A DNA stretch of 60,616 bases, from assembly GCA_038240075.1 (NCBI GenBank), contig JBBSEC010000011.1:1-60616 (forward strand), in the 5' to 3' direction. The notes under the pieces were generated by a model, which saw only the letters and a program-made list of their open reading frames with translations, was not told where the DNA came from and did no database searches. The DNA is from DATBAK01 sp038240075 (GTDB lineage Bacteria; Actinomycetota; Acidimicrobiia; IMCC26256; PALSA-610). Each line of letters opens with the position of its first letter. Within the stretch, counting starts at the first letter, position 1. Of this stretch, positions 19,340 through 27,992 are shown piece by piece. Position numbers and translations under genes: made by a program.

Positions 19340-20485
19340 TCAGCGAAGTTCCGCCGATGCGGGTACGTCAGCAGGATCAACACCGCGGCGAACACGTACG
19401 GTCCGCGAAGGCGGCGTCGCCGCATGAAGGCGCACGAGATGACGATCAGCAGTGCCACGATCACGAGCGCCAGAGGGTTGCGCACGAAGATGACGGTCTC
19501 CAAGAGTTGCGAGACCGGCGCGCGTTCCCCGGTCTGACTCTCGAGCCGGACGCGGGTCCCCAACGACCAATCGAGGTGTTCCACCGGCTCGGCCACGGTG
19601 GTTGCGGGGAAATGCACGAGCATGGCCGCGTACGCGGCGCGACCGTGTTGGTGGAGCCACGCGAAGAAGCGCGGGTCCTTGATCGTCACGCAGCCGAACT
19701 GTGGTGTCGTGGTCAAGCACTGGCCGCGCGCCGCCCTGATCTCGCTGGGTGAAAGCGGCATGCCGCGCGACAGCAGAAACGCGGTCCGTTCCGGGCTCAT
19801 GAGCAGGCGCACACCGAGATGACGTCGCGCGTCGGGGATCTCCCCGCGGTTGCCGGCATCCGCGCTGACCGTGCCGAGCACGGCCGCGAGGACCAGCACT
19901 CCGCTCGCGAACAAGGCTCGCCGAGGCAGCGCGCGCACAAGGACCGCGCCGAGCACCACGACCGCGACAACGCCGAGGAACGCGGCGTTGCTGTCGCGCT
20001 CGAATGCGACCGCGAAGACGAGCACGACAAACGCGGCGAAGCGCGGAGCCGTCCATCGCTCGCGCAGCCACAAGGCGGCGGCCAGCGCGCCGATGCACAG
20101 CGAGACCGACAGCGAGTCGCTGCTCACCGCGCGGTCCCATTGAATGACGTCGAGGCTCGAGCCGATCGCAAGCACGCTGATCGCGACCGCGACACGCATC
20201 GCGGGGTGGCGCGTGGCGCGGGCCAGGCCACATCCCGACGACGAGCTGACCAACCGCCGCGGTGAAGAAACCGGATCCAACCGCCTTCAAGTACAACGGG
20301 TACCCGAGAGGGCGTGCGCCCGCGAGGAACGCACGCGATGTCAACGGGCTGCGCGCCATCGACTCGTAGACCGCGGTGTCGACTCCGCCGGCAGGGCCCG
20401 CGCCAACGAACGGCAGCGTCCGAGCCGCAACGAACGCGGCAGCGAGCGACGGCCCGATCGTCGCCTCGCCCCACGTCACCCTCAC
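19340..20485 (-). pseudogene. GT-C-like membrane glycosyltransferase, frameshifted
   Basis: The N-terminal part (GTG 20485) reads as a GT-C enzyme: GGVDTAVYESMA near residue 35, with the Asp typical of the first loop, and RPLGYPLYLKAVGS. Near 20226-20230 the frame shifts: after QLVVGMW, removing one base continues into LARATRHPAMRVAVAIS and many membrane segments, ending with VLILLTYPHRRNF. In that second frame no stop occurs before the antisense of the phospholipase gene; the stop at 19340 is in the first frame. So there are two frame problems, or one error and a lost stop. It is a decayed gene or a sequencing artefact. Confidence 0.65.
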
Positions 20486-20687
20486 GGAAGCAGTCTGTCA
20501 TCGGCCTGGCCGCAGACCGTCTGCAACCGCAACCTCCGCGCCGCACGCCCCTTGCCGCTTTTCGCGTTCCATGAGGTCCAGGGCGATCAGTTGTGCCTGC
20601 CGAGGACATGTTCGAGTCCGGCGAGTACAGTTTCAGGCTGCGAGCAGGCCGAACTGGTTGGTCTGCCGCGATGAGAAACGAGCATTC

Positions 20688-20888
20688 GTGGCACAAGGAA
20701 CAGTCAAGTTCTTCAACGCAGACAAGGGATTCGGTTTCATCTCGCGCGAGCAAGGTGATGACGTCTTCGTTCACTTCTCCAACATCCAGGGCGACGGTTA
20801 CAAGAGCCTTGACGAGGGCCAGCGCGTCGAGTTCGACGTGGCGCCCGGCCGGAAGGGCGAGGAAGCGCAGAACGTCCGCGTGATCTGA
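20688..20888 (+). CDS. Cold-shock protein (CspA family)
   Basis: The 66-residue single cold-shock domain starts at GTG: AQGTVKFFNADKGFGFI contains RNP1 (KGFGFI) and VFVHF is RNP2. Such proteins bind single-stranded RNA and DNA and melt structure. It stands alone with about 200 bp of upstream DNA, which may hold a structured 5' leader, and a strong terminator downstream. The short upstream in-frame ATG region is not family-like. Confidence 0.95.
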   Translation: MAQGTVKFFNADKGFGFISREQGDDVFVHFSNIQGDGYKSLDEGQRVEFDVAPGRKGEEAQNVRVI

Positions 20889-20900
20889 GATCACTCGAGG

Positions 20901-20945
20901 CGCACAGGAGCCCGTCAGCGCAACGCGTGTGACGGCTCCTGTGCG
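20901..20945. terminator. Bidirectional terminator hairpin after the cold-shock gene
   Basis: CGCACAGGAGCCCGTCA (20901-20917) pairs with TGACGGCTCCTGTGCG (20930-20945), giving 16 bp with one bulged C and a 12-base loop. It lies between two convergent genes, so it can serve both strands. Confidence 0.8.
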
Positions 20946-20955
20946 TCCTGCGGCG

Positions 20956-21405
20956 CTACGGACGGCCCGGTTCAGCCGTGACGACAGCAGCGAGGCGGTG
21001 CAGGTCGCTGCGGTTCTCGCGACGCATCATCATCGCCATGAACGGTGCGACGAACCGTGAGAATCCCTCCGGTTCCCCGCGATTGCGCAACGTCATCAAC
21101 GTCCCGTTACCTTCTGCCTGCCAGGTGTAGGTCGTCTCCATCGGGAACGGTCCCTCGGACGTGCGCATGACGAGCCGCTGATCGGGCACGAGTTCGGTGA
21201 TCTCGTAGGTGTAGCGCAACGTACGGCCCATGAAGTGCGCCACGAACGCGATCTTCGAGCCGACCTGCGGAGGTTTCGGCGAGAGCCAGTTCACCGATGT
21301 GATGTTCTTGTACCACGCGGGCACGTTGGACGGGTCGGAGGCATATCCGGCAACGGCGTTGATCGGCGCGGCGATGACCAACTGGGTCGTCACATCGACA
21401 GCCAT
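20956..21405 (-). CDS. SRPBCC family protein
   Basis: The 149-residue protein reads as a START/Bet v1-like helix-grip fold: an opening strand VTTQLVIAAPINAVAGYASDP, WY.NI.SV, a central YTYEITELVPDQRLVMRTSEG, and a C-terminal helix with MMMRREN. Members bind hydrophobic ligands in a deep pocket. The ATG at 21405 is preferred over the GTG immediately before it. There is no operon partner. Confidence 0.85.
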   Translation of the reverse strand: MAVDVTTQLVIAAPINAVAGYASDPSNVPAWYKNITSVNWLSPKPPQVGSKIAFVAHFMGRTLRYTYEITELVPDQRLVMRTSEGPFPMETTYTWQAEGNGTLMTLRNRGEPEGFSRFVAPFMAMMMRRENRSDLHRLAAVVTAEPGRP

Positions 21406-21571
21406 CACGCAGAGTCTGCCCGATCGAGCGCTCGCCGCGGCGGTGGCTCAAGGCCGCGGATGGACGACCGTCGCGTTGGGTGTCCGACGGAACCGCTTCG
21501 GTTCAGCGCGAACGGGGCCGATGTTCTTGAGAAGTTGGTCCTTCGGGCCGATCCGACAGTCTGAGGTTGCC

Positions 21572-22810
21572 ATGAGCGCGGTTGACGTCATCCGATCGGC
21601 GCTCGTGTCAAGGGCGCTCGACCCCCGCAATCTGTACGCCGCGTTCCAACCCATCGTCGATCTCGACAACGGCGCGATCGTCGCGTACGAGGCGCTGGCA
21701 CGGTGGCGAGATCCCGGCCTGACCCCGGACATCGTGTTTCCCGCGGCCGCCGCCTCGGGCGAGCTGGCCGAGCTCGACTGGGCATGCCGGATCGCCGCCT
21801 TGGAAGGCGCGCTCGCTGCCGGCATGGCACGAGGGCAGACGCTCTTCGTCAACGTCGAGCCGTCAACCTTCGGAGCAACGATCCCCGATGAGGCGGCGGG
21901 TTTGCTCTTCCGGGCCACAACCGAGCTTCGGATCATGATCGAGCTCACCGAACGCGCATTGCTCCAAGACCCGAGCGAGGTCCTGCGGATCGTCGCGTGG
22001 GCACGTGCACACGGCTGGGGAATCGCCCTCGACGACGTCGGCGCAGATCCCGACTCCCTCACGATCCTGCCGTTCGTCGCGCCCGACGTCATCAAGCTCG
22101 ACATCTCGCTCATTCAGAATCAGCCCGGTCCCGAGCAGGGCCGAATCATGGCCGCGGTGCTCGCCCACGCCGAAGCGACCGGCGCAACCATCCTCGCGGA
22201 AGGCATCGAGACCACCGACCACCTCGAGCAGGCCCAGGCACTCGGAGCAACGCTCGGCCAGGGCTGGCACTTCGGACATCCTGGGCTCCTGCAGTCCGAC
22301 GCCCCATGCGACGCGCCGATCGCGATCTTGGCGCGCGCACTGCCGGCCTCCACACCCTTCTCGCTCGTCGCGCGATCCGACCGCAAACGCATTGGCCGGA
22401 AACGTCTCCTGCTCGGAATGTCACGCCACATCGAGTCGCTCGGCGACAAAGACGGCGATCTCGTCGTTCTCGCCGCCTTTCAAACCGCCGACCGATTCAC
22501 GACCGCGACCAGGCGACGCTACGAGAAGCTCGCAGAGCATTGCCCGCTCGTCGGAGCGCTCGGAGTCGGCATGCCACCCGCGCCCGCGCGTGACGTACGC
22601 GGCGCAGACCTTGCACCCGACGACGCTTTGGCCGGCGAATGGACCGTGATCGTCGTTGGACCCCATTACGCCGGCGCGCTGATCGCCAAGGACTGCGGCG
22701 ACACCGGACCCGAAGATGACCGACGCTTCGAGTTCGTTGTCACGCACGACCGCGCCCTCGTGCTCGACGCCGCACGTTCCCTGATGTCGAGGCTCGTTCC
22801 GCTCAGCTGA
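21572..22810 (+). CDS. EAL-DICT protein (c-di-GMP phosphodiesterase with DICT sensor domain)
   Basis: The protein has 412 residues. EAL domain at about 20-255: YEALAR (Glu40), LFVNVEPSTF, IMIELTERAL, IALDDVGADPDSL, DVIKLDISLI and ILAEGIETTDHL...GQGWHFG. All the usual metal and catalytic residues seem present, so c-di-GMP hydrolysis is likely. DICT domain at about 268-405: LLLGMSRHIESL, VVLAAFQTADRFT and RRYEKLAEHCPLVGALGVG. DICT is a putative light/redox-linked sensor found with GGDEF and EAL domains. A weak TGAGG precedes ATG 21572. The gene is monocistronic. Confidence 0.92.
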   Translation: MSAVDVIRSALVSRALDPRNLYAAFQPIVDLDNGAIVAYEALARWRDPGLTPDIVFPAAAASGELAELDWACRIAALEGALAAGMARGQTLFVNVEPSTFGATIPDEAAGLLFRATTELRIMIELTERALLQDPSEVLRIVAWARAHGWGIALDDVGADPDSLTILPFVAPDVIKLDISLIQNQPGPEQGRIMAAVLAHAEATGATILAEGIETTDHLEQAQALGATLGQGWHFGHPGLLQSDAPCDAPIAILARALPASTPFSLVARSDRKRIGRKRLLLGMSRHIESLGDKDGDLVVLAAFQTADRFTTATRRRYEKLAEHCPLVGALGVGMPPAPARDVRGADLAPDDALAGEWTVIVVGPHYAGALIAKDCGDTGPEDDRRFEFVVTHDRALVLDAARSLMSRLVPLS

Positions 22811-23096
22811 GCCCGACGCCCAAGCGGCACCATCAGGTGCTGCGACTCTTCACGATCACGACGAGGCCCCGGTGGCGTTCGGCACGTCCTCAACTCGGTT
22901 CGGCCGGGGGCGCGGTCTGCTGCATATCTCGCCCTGATGGTCACCGCATTCGCCTCCTCACTCCTCGCGACACAGAGCCAACCCCGCGTCTGCGCTGCCG
23001 GAGGGCGAACCGCTCCTCTCAGGCCGGGCCTCAATCGGGCCGATGAGAGGCGATGGGCGCGGACTACGGGCTGAGCGCGACTGACAGCGGCTGCAC

Positions 23097-24761
23097 GTGG
23101 CGGTGACGTTGACGGACGCAGCGGTCGAGCCCAGCAGCGTTTCGACGCCGGGCGACTCGGCGATCACCGCGAGTCGCAGCAGACCGTCGAAGGTCCTTCG
23201 GCTTGGGGTTCTCGCCGTGATCGCGGTCGCCGCGTCGATCCACGTGCCTTTTCCATTCTGGGGAGATCAGGCGCTGTTCGCGTACGCCGGGCACGGACTC
23301 CGCCATGGCGATCGCCTCTACACCGACATCTGGGACGTCAAGCAACCAGGCATCTACCTCTGGTATCTCGTGTCAGGAACCGTCTTCGGCTTCCGCGAAG
23401 GCGGCATTCACTTCGCCGAGCTGATCTGGTCGGTCGCGTTCGCAGCATGTATCCAGCGGGTGATGCGCAGCCGAGTCGAGCACCGTTGGGTCGCCGACAT
23501 CGCACCGCTTTTCACCGTCGGTGCCTTCTACGCAGCAGCGCGCGGCTGGGACCTGACGCAGATCGAGTACCTCGTCGCCTTCCCGCTGCTCATGTCGCTG
23601 TGGGCCGCCGCTGCCGCAGACTCGGTTGAAGGTCCCCGCCGCTCGCGGCTGCTGTTCGCATCGGGACTCGCAGCTTCGGTCGTCGGCTACTTCAAGCTCG
23701 TCTACGTGCTGATACCGCTGGCGTTCTGGATCTACCTCATTGTCGAACGACGCCGCAGCAACCGTTCACGCGATGCGGGTCGCGACTCAGTGAGGCTGGT
23801 CGCCGGTTTGGCCCTGCCGATGCTCCCGCTGCTGGCGTACTTCGTCCAACAGCATCTGCTCGGCACGATGTGGTGGACCTACGTCACGTACCCACCGAAG
23901 GTGGTGCGGTCACTCGACCCGCCACCGTTGTCTCGACTGCGCGCGGGGGCGTGGTACTTCGTCGAGAACTTCGCGTGGCTCGGAGTCTTCGCGACCGCTG
24001 GACTCGGAGTCCTGCGCGCGCCCGCGATGCGGCGTCGTGATCCACTCGCGGTCGGTCTCGCCATCTGGTTCGTCGTCGGTTCGGCAACGATCCTGATCCA
24101 GAACCGGTGGGGCTACCTGTTCATGTTGCTCGTCGTCCCGCTCGGCCTCTGTGCCTGCTCCGGCATCGATCGGCTGCGCAGCGACGCGCTCCGCCGGGCC
24201 AGTCGAACGCACGGGCGACGGGTGCCGAGTCGCACGATCGCGCTCGTCACCTGCGCGGCTGTGCTCGTGCTGTACCCGGCCAAGCAGATCGCGCACAAGG
24301 TCAAGGCGCTTGCCGGCGACGACTTCGCGCTGAGCGCGAGCGGACGCGAGAGGTTCGACGACACGTTCGCTCCGTACTACGCGCAGGCGCGTGCCGCCGC
24401 CGCATACGTCCGCCAGCCGGGACGCACCCCGGGCCCGATCTACGTGGAGGGCAATCCGCTCATCCAGTACCTGTCGGGACGCGACTTCGCGCTGCGCGAG
24501 CAGGGTTGGGCACCTGAGCAGTCGGACTCTCGACTGTGGAAGTGGACCGACAGCGAGCTGCGCGATCGTCGCCCCGTCTATCTGTGGCTCGACCAATTCT
24601 CCGAACAGGTCATGCACCGCCGATCGCCGGAAACGCTGACACTCATCGACGCCATGTACTGCTCGACCGTGACGATCGGCGACGGCACCTGGCACGCGCT
24701 TCGGGGCAGCCGCGAGTGCGAGCCGGTACGGAGTTCGAGGTCGGCTTCGGCACCGGGCTGA
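23097..24761 (+). CDS. GT-C family membrane glycosyltransferase (ArnT/PMT-like)
   Basis: The 554-residue protein has about ten to twelve membrane segments. The first large loop carries GDQALFAYAGHGLRHGDRLY and DIWDVKQPGIYLW, the arrangement seen in polyprenyl-phosphate-sugar-dependent GT-C enzymes. The C-terminal 150 residues are a non-membrane domain. It would transfer a sugar from a lipid carrier on the outer face; acceptor unknown. It starts at GTG. The 286 bp upstream hold nothing I recognise. Confidence 0.85.
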   Translation: MAVTLTDAAVEPSSVSTPGDSAITASRSRPSKVLRLGVLAVIAVAASIHVPFPFWGDQALFAYAGHGLRHGDRLYTDIWDVKQPGIYLWYLVSGTVFGFREGGIHFAELIWSVAFAACIQRVMRSRVEHRWVADIAPLFTVGAFYAAARGWDLTQIEYLVAFPLLMSLWAAAAADSVEGPRRSRLLFASGLAASVVGYFKLVYVLIPLAFWIYLIVERRRSNRSRDAGRDSVRLVAGLALPMLPLLAYFVQQHLLGTMWWTYVTYPPKVVRSLDPPPLSRLRAGAWYFVENFAWLGVFATAGLGVLRAPAMRRRDPLAVGLAIWFVVGSATILIQNRWGYLFMLLVVPLGLCACSGIDRLRSDALRRASRTHGRRVPSRTIALVTCAAVLVLYPAKQIAHKVKALAGDDFALSASGRERFDDTFAPYYAQARAAAAYVRQPGRTPGPIYVEGNPLIQYLSGRDFALREQGWAPEQSDSRLWKWTDSELRDRRPVYLWLDQFSEQVMHRRSPETLTLIDAMYCSTVTIGDGTWHALRGSRECEPVRSSRSASAPG

Positions 24762-24895
24762 ACCCGTGATACGACCCGCCCGCGGTCACGAAGATCGTCG
24801 CGATCGAACCGTCCCGGACGCGTCCCGACACACCCCATCGGGGCATGATCTGCCGTCGAGCTCGGGTTGAGCCAGGCCGCGCTCGAACCGGAGCT

Positions 24896-25801
24896 TCAGC
24901 GCTTTCGGCGCGCGAGCTCGACGATCGCGGCGCCGGTGTGACGCGCAATCGCGAGCCGTTCAGCCGAGAACGTGACGAGCCCCTTTGTGCCGTACCAGGC
25001 GAACTGACCGAAGGCCGATATCCAGAACGCACGTCGGCTCAGCCAGCCCGTACCGGCGCAGACGCGGTCGTAGCGCGACATCAACTCGATGCGTACGAGT
25101 TGCTCGGCGGACCGCCGACCGACCGGCGACTCGCGGTGCTCCAGGCGCGCGTGCGGCGTGACGACCAGGCCCCAATGCTGCCTCACCCGGTACGAGAACT
25201 CGACGTCCTCACCGTCCCCCGAGCCGGGGAGCTCGAGGTTCGGACGCTCCATCGCGAACACCGCGCGACGGAACGACATCGCGCATCCCGACAGCCAGTC
25301 GACGGCCATCGGCTCGCGAGGCTCGGTGTAAACCCGGACGTTTCGGCCCGACGGCAGCACCACGCCCTCGGCCACGGCGTCGAGACCCAACCACACGTCG
25401 ATGCGACGGAAGTTGTGCGCGGGCTGATCGATCACGAACCCCCCGACGCCTCCGAGCGCACCGGCAGCGTCACCGACGAACGCGGCGAGAATCCCCTCGA
25501 AATAGCCGAGTTCGAGCACCGTGTCGTCGTCGATGAAGTGGACGATCTCTTCGGTCGTCGCGTCGATGCCGGCCACGCGCTGCAGGGTCAGGCCCCGCTC
25601 CGCGCGGCGGTGCTCGATGACGGAATCCGACGGCCAAGCCGCGGCGAAATCGGCGACAGCCGCAACGGTTTCGTCGTCGTCGCTCGAGTCGACGACGAGG
25701 ACGCGATCGGGCACGCTCGTCTGGAGGCGGACCGTCTCGAGGCACGTGCGGACTTCGCTGGGGCGGTGCCGGGTGCAGAGCACGAGCACGTCGCTGGTCA
25801 T
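24896..25801 (-). CDS. GT2 family glycosyltransferase
   Basis: The protein has 301 residues from ATG 25801. GT-A fold: VLVLCTRHRPSEVRTCLETV, RVLVVDSSDDDETV, VHFIDDDTVLE (DxD-type) and DWLSGCAMSFRRAVF, then GDGEDVEFSYR. There are no membrane segments, so it acts in the cytoplasm on a nucleotide sugar. The gene is convergent with the GT-C gene to its left, so both may belong to one glycan pathway. Confidence 0.88.
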   Translation of the reverse strand: MTSDVLVLCTRHRPSEVRTCLETVRLQTSVPDRVLVVDSSDDDETVAAVADFAAAWPSDSVIEHRRAERGLTLQRVAGIDATTEEIVHFIDDDTVLELGYFEGILAAFVGDAAGALGGVGGFVIDQPAHNFRRIDVWLGLDAVAEGVVLPSGRNVRVYTEPREPMAVDWLSGCAMSFRRAVFAMERPNLELPGSGDGEDVEFSYRVRQHWGLVVTPHARLEHRESPVGRRSAEQLVRIELMSRYDRVCAGTGWLSRRAFWISAFGQFAWYGTKGLVTFSAERLAIARHTGAAIVELARRKR

Positions 25802-25840
25802 CCCCCTGACCTTAGGAGGCATTGAACGGCTCCCAGCCGA

Positions 25841-26554
25841 GTGAATCTCGCTGGTTTCTCGGCGCTGACCGAGGCACAGGGAGATCAGCAAGCGGTCAAC
25901 CTTCTCGATCGCTTCGAAACGTTCACCCGCGCCTCCCTCAACGCCAGCGGTACCATCGTCAAGTCGATCGGCGACGCGCTGATGCTGGCGTTCACGGACC
26001 CCAGCGTCAACATCGCGGCCCGAGTCGCCGCGCATGCGGCCGGCGATCAACTGCTCGCCACCGGAGCTGTCGTCGACTCGTTTCGGAGCCACGCGCTCGA
26101 GATCTCCTCGCTCCTCGAGCTCTCCGAACATGATCAGGTGGAGGACTACTCGGTCCTGTCCGCCGTGCTCGCGCCACTGAGAGCCGCAGGCAGGCGGCTC
26201 GCGATCGACGATGTCGGCGCGGGTTTCTCATCGCTACGACACATCGTCCTCACCGCTCCGGATGTGATCAAGCTCGACCGCACCATCGTTGCCGGGGCCA
26301 GCACCGACCTGGTGCTGCGAACCCTCGTCCGTTCGCTCGTCGACTTCGGACATGGCTGCGGAGCCGCGGTCGTCGCCGAAGGTATCGAAACCAGTCAAGA
26401 CGCGATCGTCCTTCGCGACGTCGGCGTCGACTACGGCCAGGGATGGCACTTCGGCAGGCCCGGACCACCCGAGCAACTCAACGACTACTACCCGGTCGAA
26501 GACGCGGTCGATCGGGCACGGACGGTGCAGGCGAGCCAGATCAACGGGACCTGA
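25841..26554 (+). pseudogene. Chimeric relic: truncated class III cyclase joined to half an EAL domain
   Basis: Residues 1-55 look like the start of a cyclase domain (NLAGFSALTEAQGDQQAVN, IVKSIGDALMLAFTDP). The next residues jump to SVNIAARVAAHAAGDQLLATG, a later piece of the same fold, so about 40 residues appear deleted in frame. From about residue 90 the chain becomes the C-terminal half of an EAL domain (LLELSEHDQVEDY, LAIDDVGAGFSSLRH, DVIKLDRTI, VVAEGIETSQDA). The EAL motif itself and the Asn-bearing strand are missing, and the first cyclase metal Asp is Asn. It is open for 237 codons but cannot form either catalytic site. It overlaps the DoxX-like gene by 67 bp. Confidence 0.7.
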
Positions 26555-26871
26555 AGAGGTAGTCGTACGAGCGCGATCACGAACTCCCAGGTGGGTCGAC
26601 TCGCCCAGTCGACTGCCATCTTGATGTTGGCCGGAAACACCAGCACGAAGAAGACCGCCGCGAGCGTCGCGGCCAGACGACGCGTTGCTGAGACTGCCAC
26701 GGCAATCGCGAGAGTGATCTCCGTCGCTCCGCTGACGAAGACCCAGAAGCGTCCCGATCCGAGCAGCGCGGCGGGCACGATCTGCGCGAAACGATCTGGC
26801 CCGGCGAAGTGCGCGATTCCCGCGACCAGGAGCAGACCCGTGAGGGCCGACCACAACCAAACGTCACTCAT
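26488..26871 (-). CDS. DoxX-like membrane protein
   Basis: The 127-residue protein starts at ATG 26871 and has four membrane segments with the DoxX/MauE pattern: LLLVAGIAHFAGPDRFAQIVP, FWVFVSGATEITLAIAVAV, TLAAVFFVLVFPANIKMAVD and VRLPLQVPLIWLA. The NIKMAVD end of helix 3 is typical of short DoxX-like proteins, which have ill-defined redox or membrane-associated roles. It is last in the leftward operon, 35 bp after the epimerase. Confidence 0.85.
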   Translation of the reverse strand: MSDVWLWSALTGLLLVAGIAHFAGPDRFAQIVPAALLGSGRFWVFVSGATEITLAIAVAVSATRRLAATLAAVFFVLVFPANIKMAVDWASRPTWEFVIALVRLPLQVPLIWLACTVRARSTASSTG

Positions 26872-26906
26872 CGATCGCCGGTCGGCCTGCTCGGGACCAT
26901 GACGCC

Positions 26907-27992
26907 TCACCGTCGAGCGGTCGCCGATGCGTGACCCGACGAGCGTCGTAGCGGACTGTGCGCGAACTCGGCGATGCCGGCCTTGTAGTGGGTCGCCGCG
27001 CGGTAACCAAGCACGCTTCGGGCCCGGTCAGCGCTGCCGAAGACGTGGCGCACATCGCCGAGTCGATAACCGCCGACGATGCTCGCAGCGGGCGCGTCCG
27101 CGCCGAAGCCCGCCGTCAACGCCTGCGCCATCTCGTAGAGGGTGCAGGGGTCGCCACTTGCGACGTTGAATGCGCCGTCGATGTCGGAGGAAGCGGCGAG
27201 AGCGAGCACATTGGCGGCGGCGACGTCGCTGACGTGCACGAAGTCGCGGATCTGCCTGCCGTCCTCGAAGACTCGTGGTCCGCGACCGTTCTCCAGCTCG
27301 CTGCGGAAGATGCTGGCGACGCCGGCGTACGGCGTGTCGCGCGGCATCCGCGGTCCGTAGACGTTGTGGTACCTGAGGGCGACCGTCGGCGCGCCGTGTT
27401 CTCTTCCGTAGGCCGAGACGAGGTGCTCCTGATGCAGCTTGGTCGCGGCGTAGACGTTTTGCGGATCGGTGCGTGCATCCTCGGTGACGGCTTCGGCGAA
27501 CAATCGGCCGCCACATTCGCAGCACGCGACGTCCCACTCGCCGCGGCGGAGATGGGTCTCGGAACGGGCGCGCGCGCGAACGGCACCGTGGCGCGCGCAA
27601 CGGTATTGGCCGTCGCCGTACACCACCATGCTGCTGGCGAGCACGATTCGACCGGTGAAGTTCCGCTCGTGAAGTGTGCGCAAGAGGGCGGCGGTTGCGA
27701 GGTCGTTGTTGGCGGCGTAGTCGACGACGTCGGCGAAGTCGACGCCGAGACCAACCATCGATGCCTGATGCGACACGGCGTCGACTCCTGCGACCGCGCG
27801 GTTGGTGACGTCGGGGTCGCAGAGATCGCCCCAGATGTATTCGGCTGCGCCATTGAGGTAGCTCGGTAGCTCATTGTGTGCGGCGGGAAGCAACGCGTCG
27901 ACGATCCGCACTTCGTGCCCATCGGCTACGAGCGCGTCGACGACGAACGAGCCGATGAAGCCGGCGCCGCCGGTCACGAGGATGCGGCTCAT
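26907..27992 (-). CDS. NAD-dependent nucleotide-sugar epimerase with zinc-ribbon-like insert
   Basis: The protein has 361 residues from ATG 27992. Extended SDR: Rossmann motif VTGGAGFIGS, active-site SSMVVYG, and YAATK (Tyr181, Lys185); late motifs RYHNVYGPRMPRDTPYAG and GDVRHVF. An insert after the catalytic Ser holds Cys132, His135, Cys157 and Cys160, a CxxH...CxxC zinc-binding pattern. Relatives with this insert are, from memory, annotated as dTDP-L-rhamnose 4-epimerases or UDP-glucose epimerases. The ATG overlaps the kinase stop (ATGA), so it is co-translated with the two-component system. Confidence 0.9.
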   Translation of the reverse strand: MSRILVTGGAGFIGSFVVDALVADGHEVRIVDALLPAAHNELPSYLNGAAEYIWGDLCDPDVTNRAVAGVDAVSHQASMVGLGVDFADVVDYAANNDLATAALLRTLHERNFTGRIVLASSMVVYGDGQYRCARHGAVRARARSETHLRRGEWDVACCECGGRLFAEAVTEDARTDPQNVYAATKLHQEHLVSAYGREHGAPTVALRYHNVYGPRMPRDTPYAGVASIFRSELENGRGPRVFEDGRQIRDFVHVSDVAAANVLALAASSDIDGAFNVASGDPCTLYEMAQALTAGFGADAPAASIVGGYRLGDVRHVFGSADRARSVLGYRAATHYKAGIAEFAHSPLRRSSGHASATARR

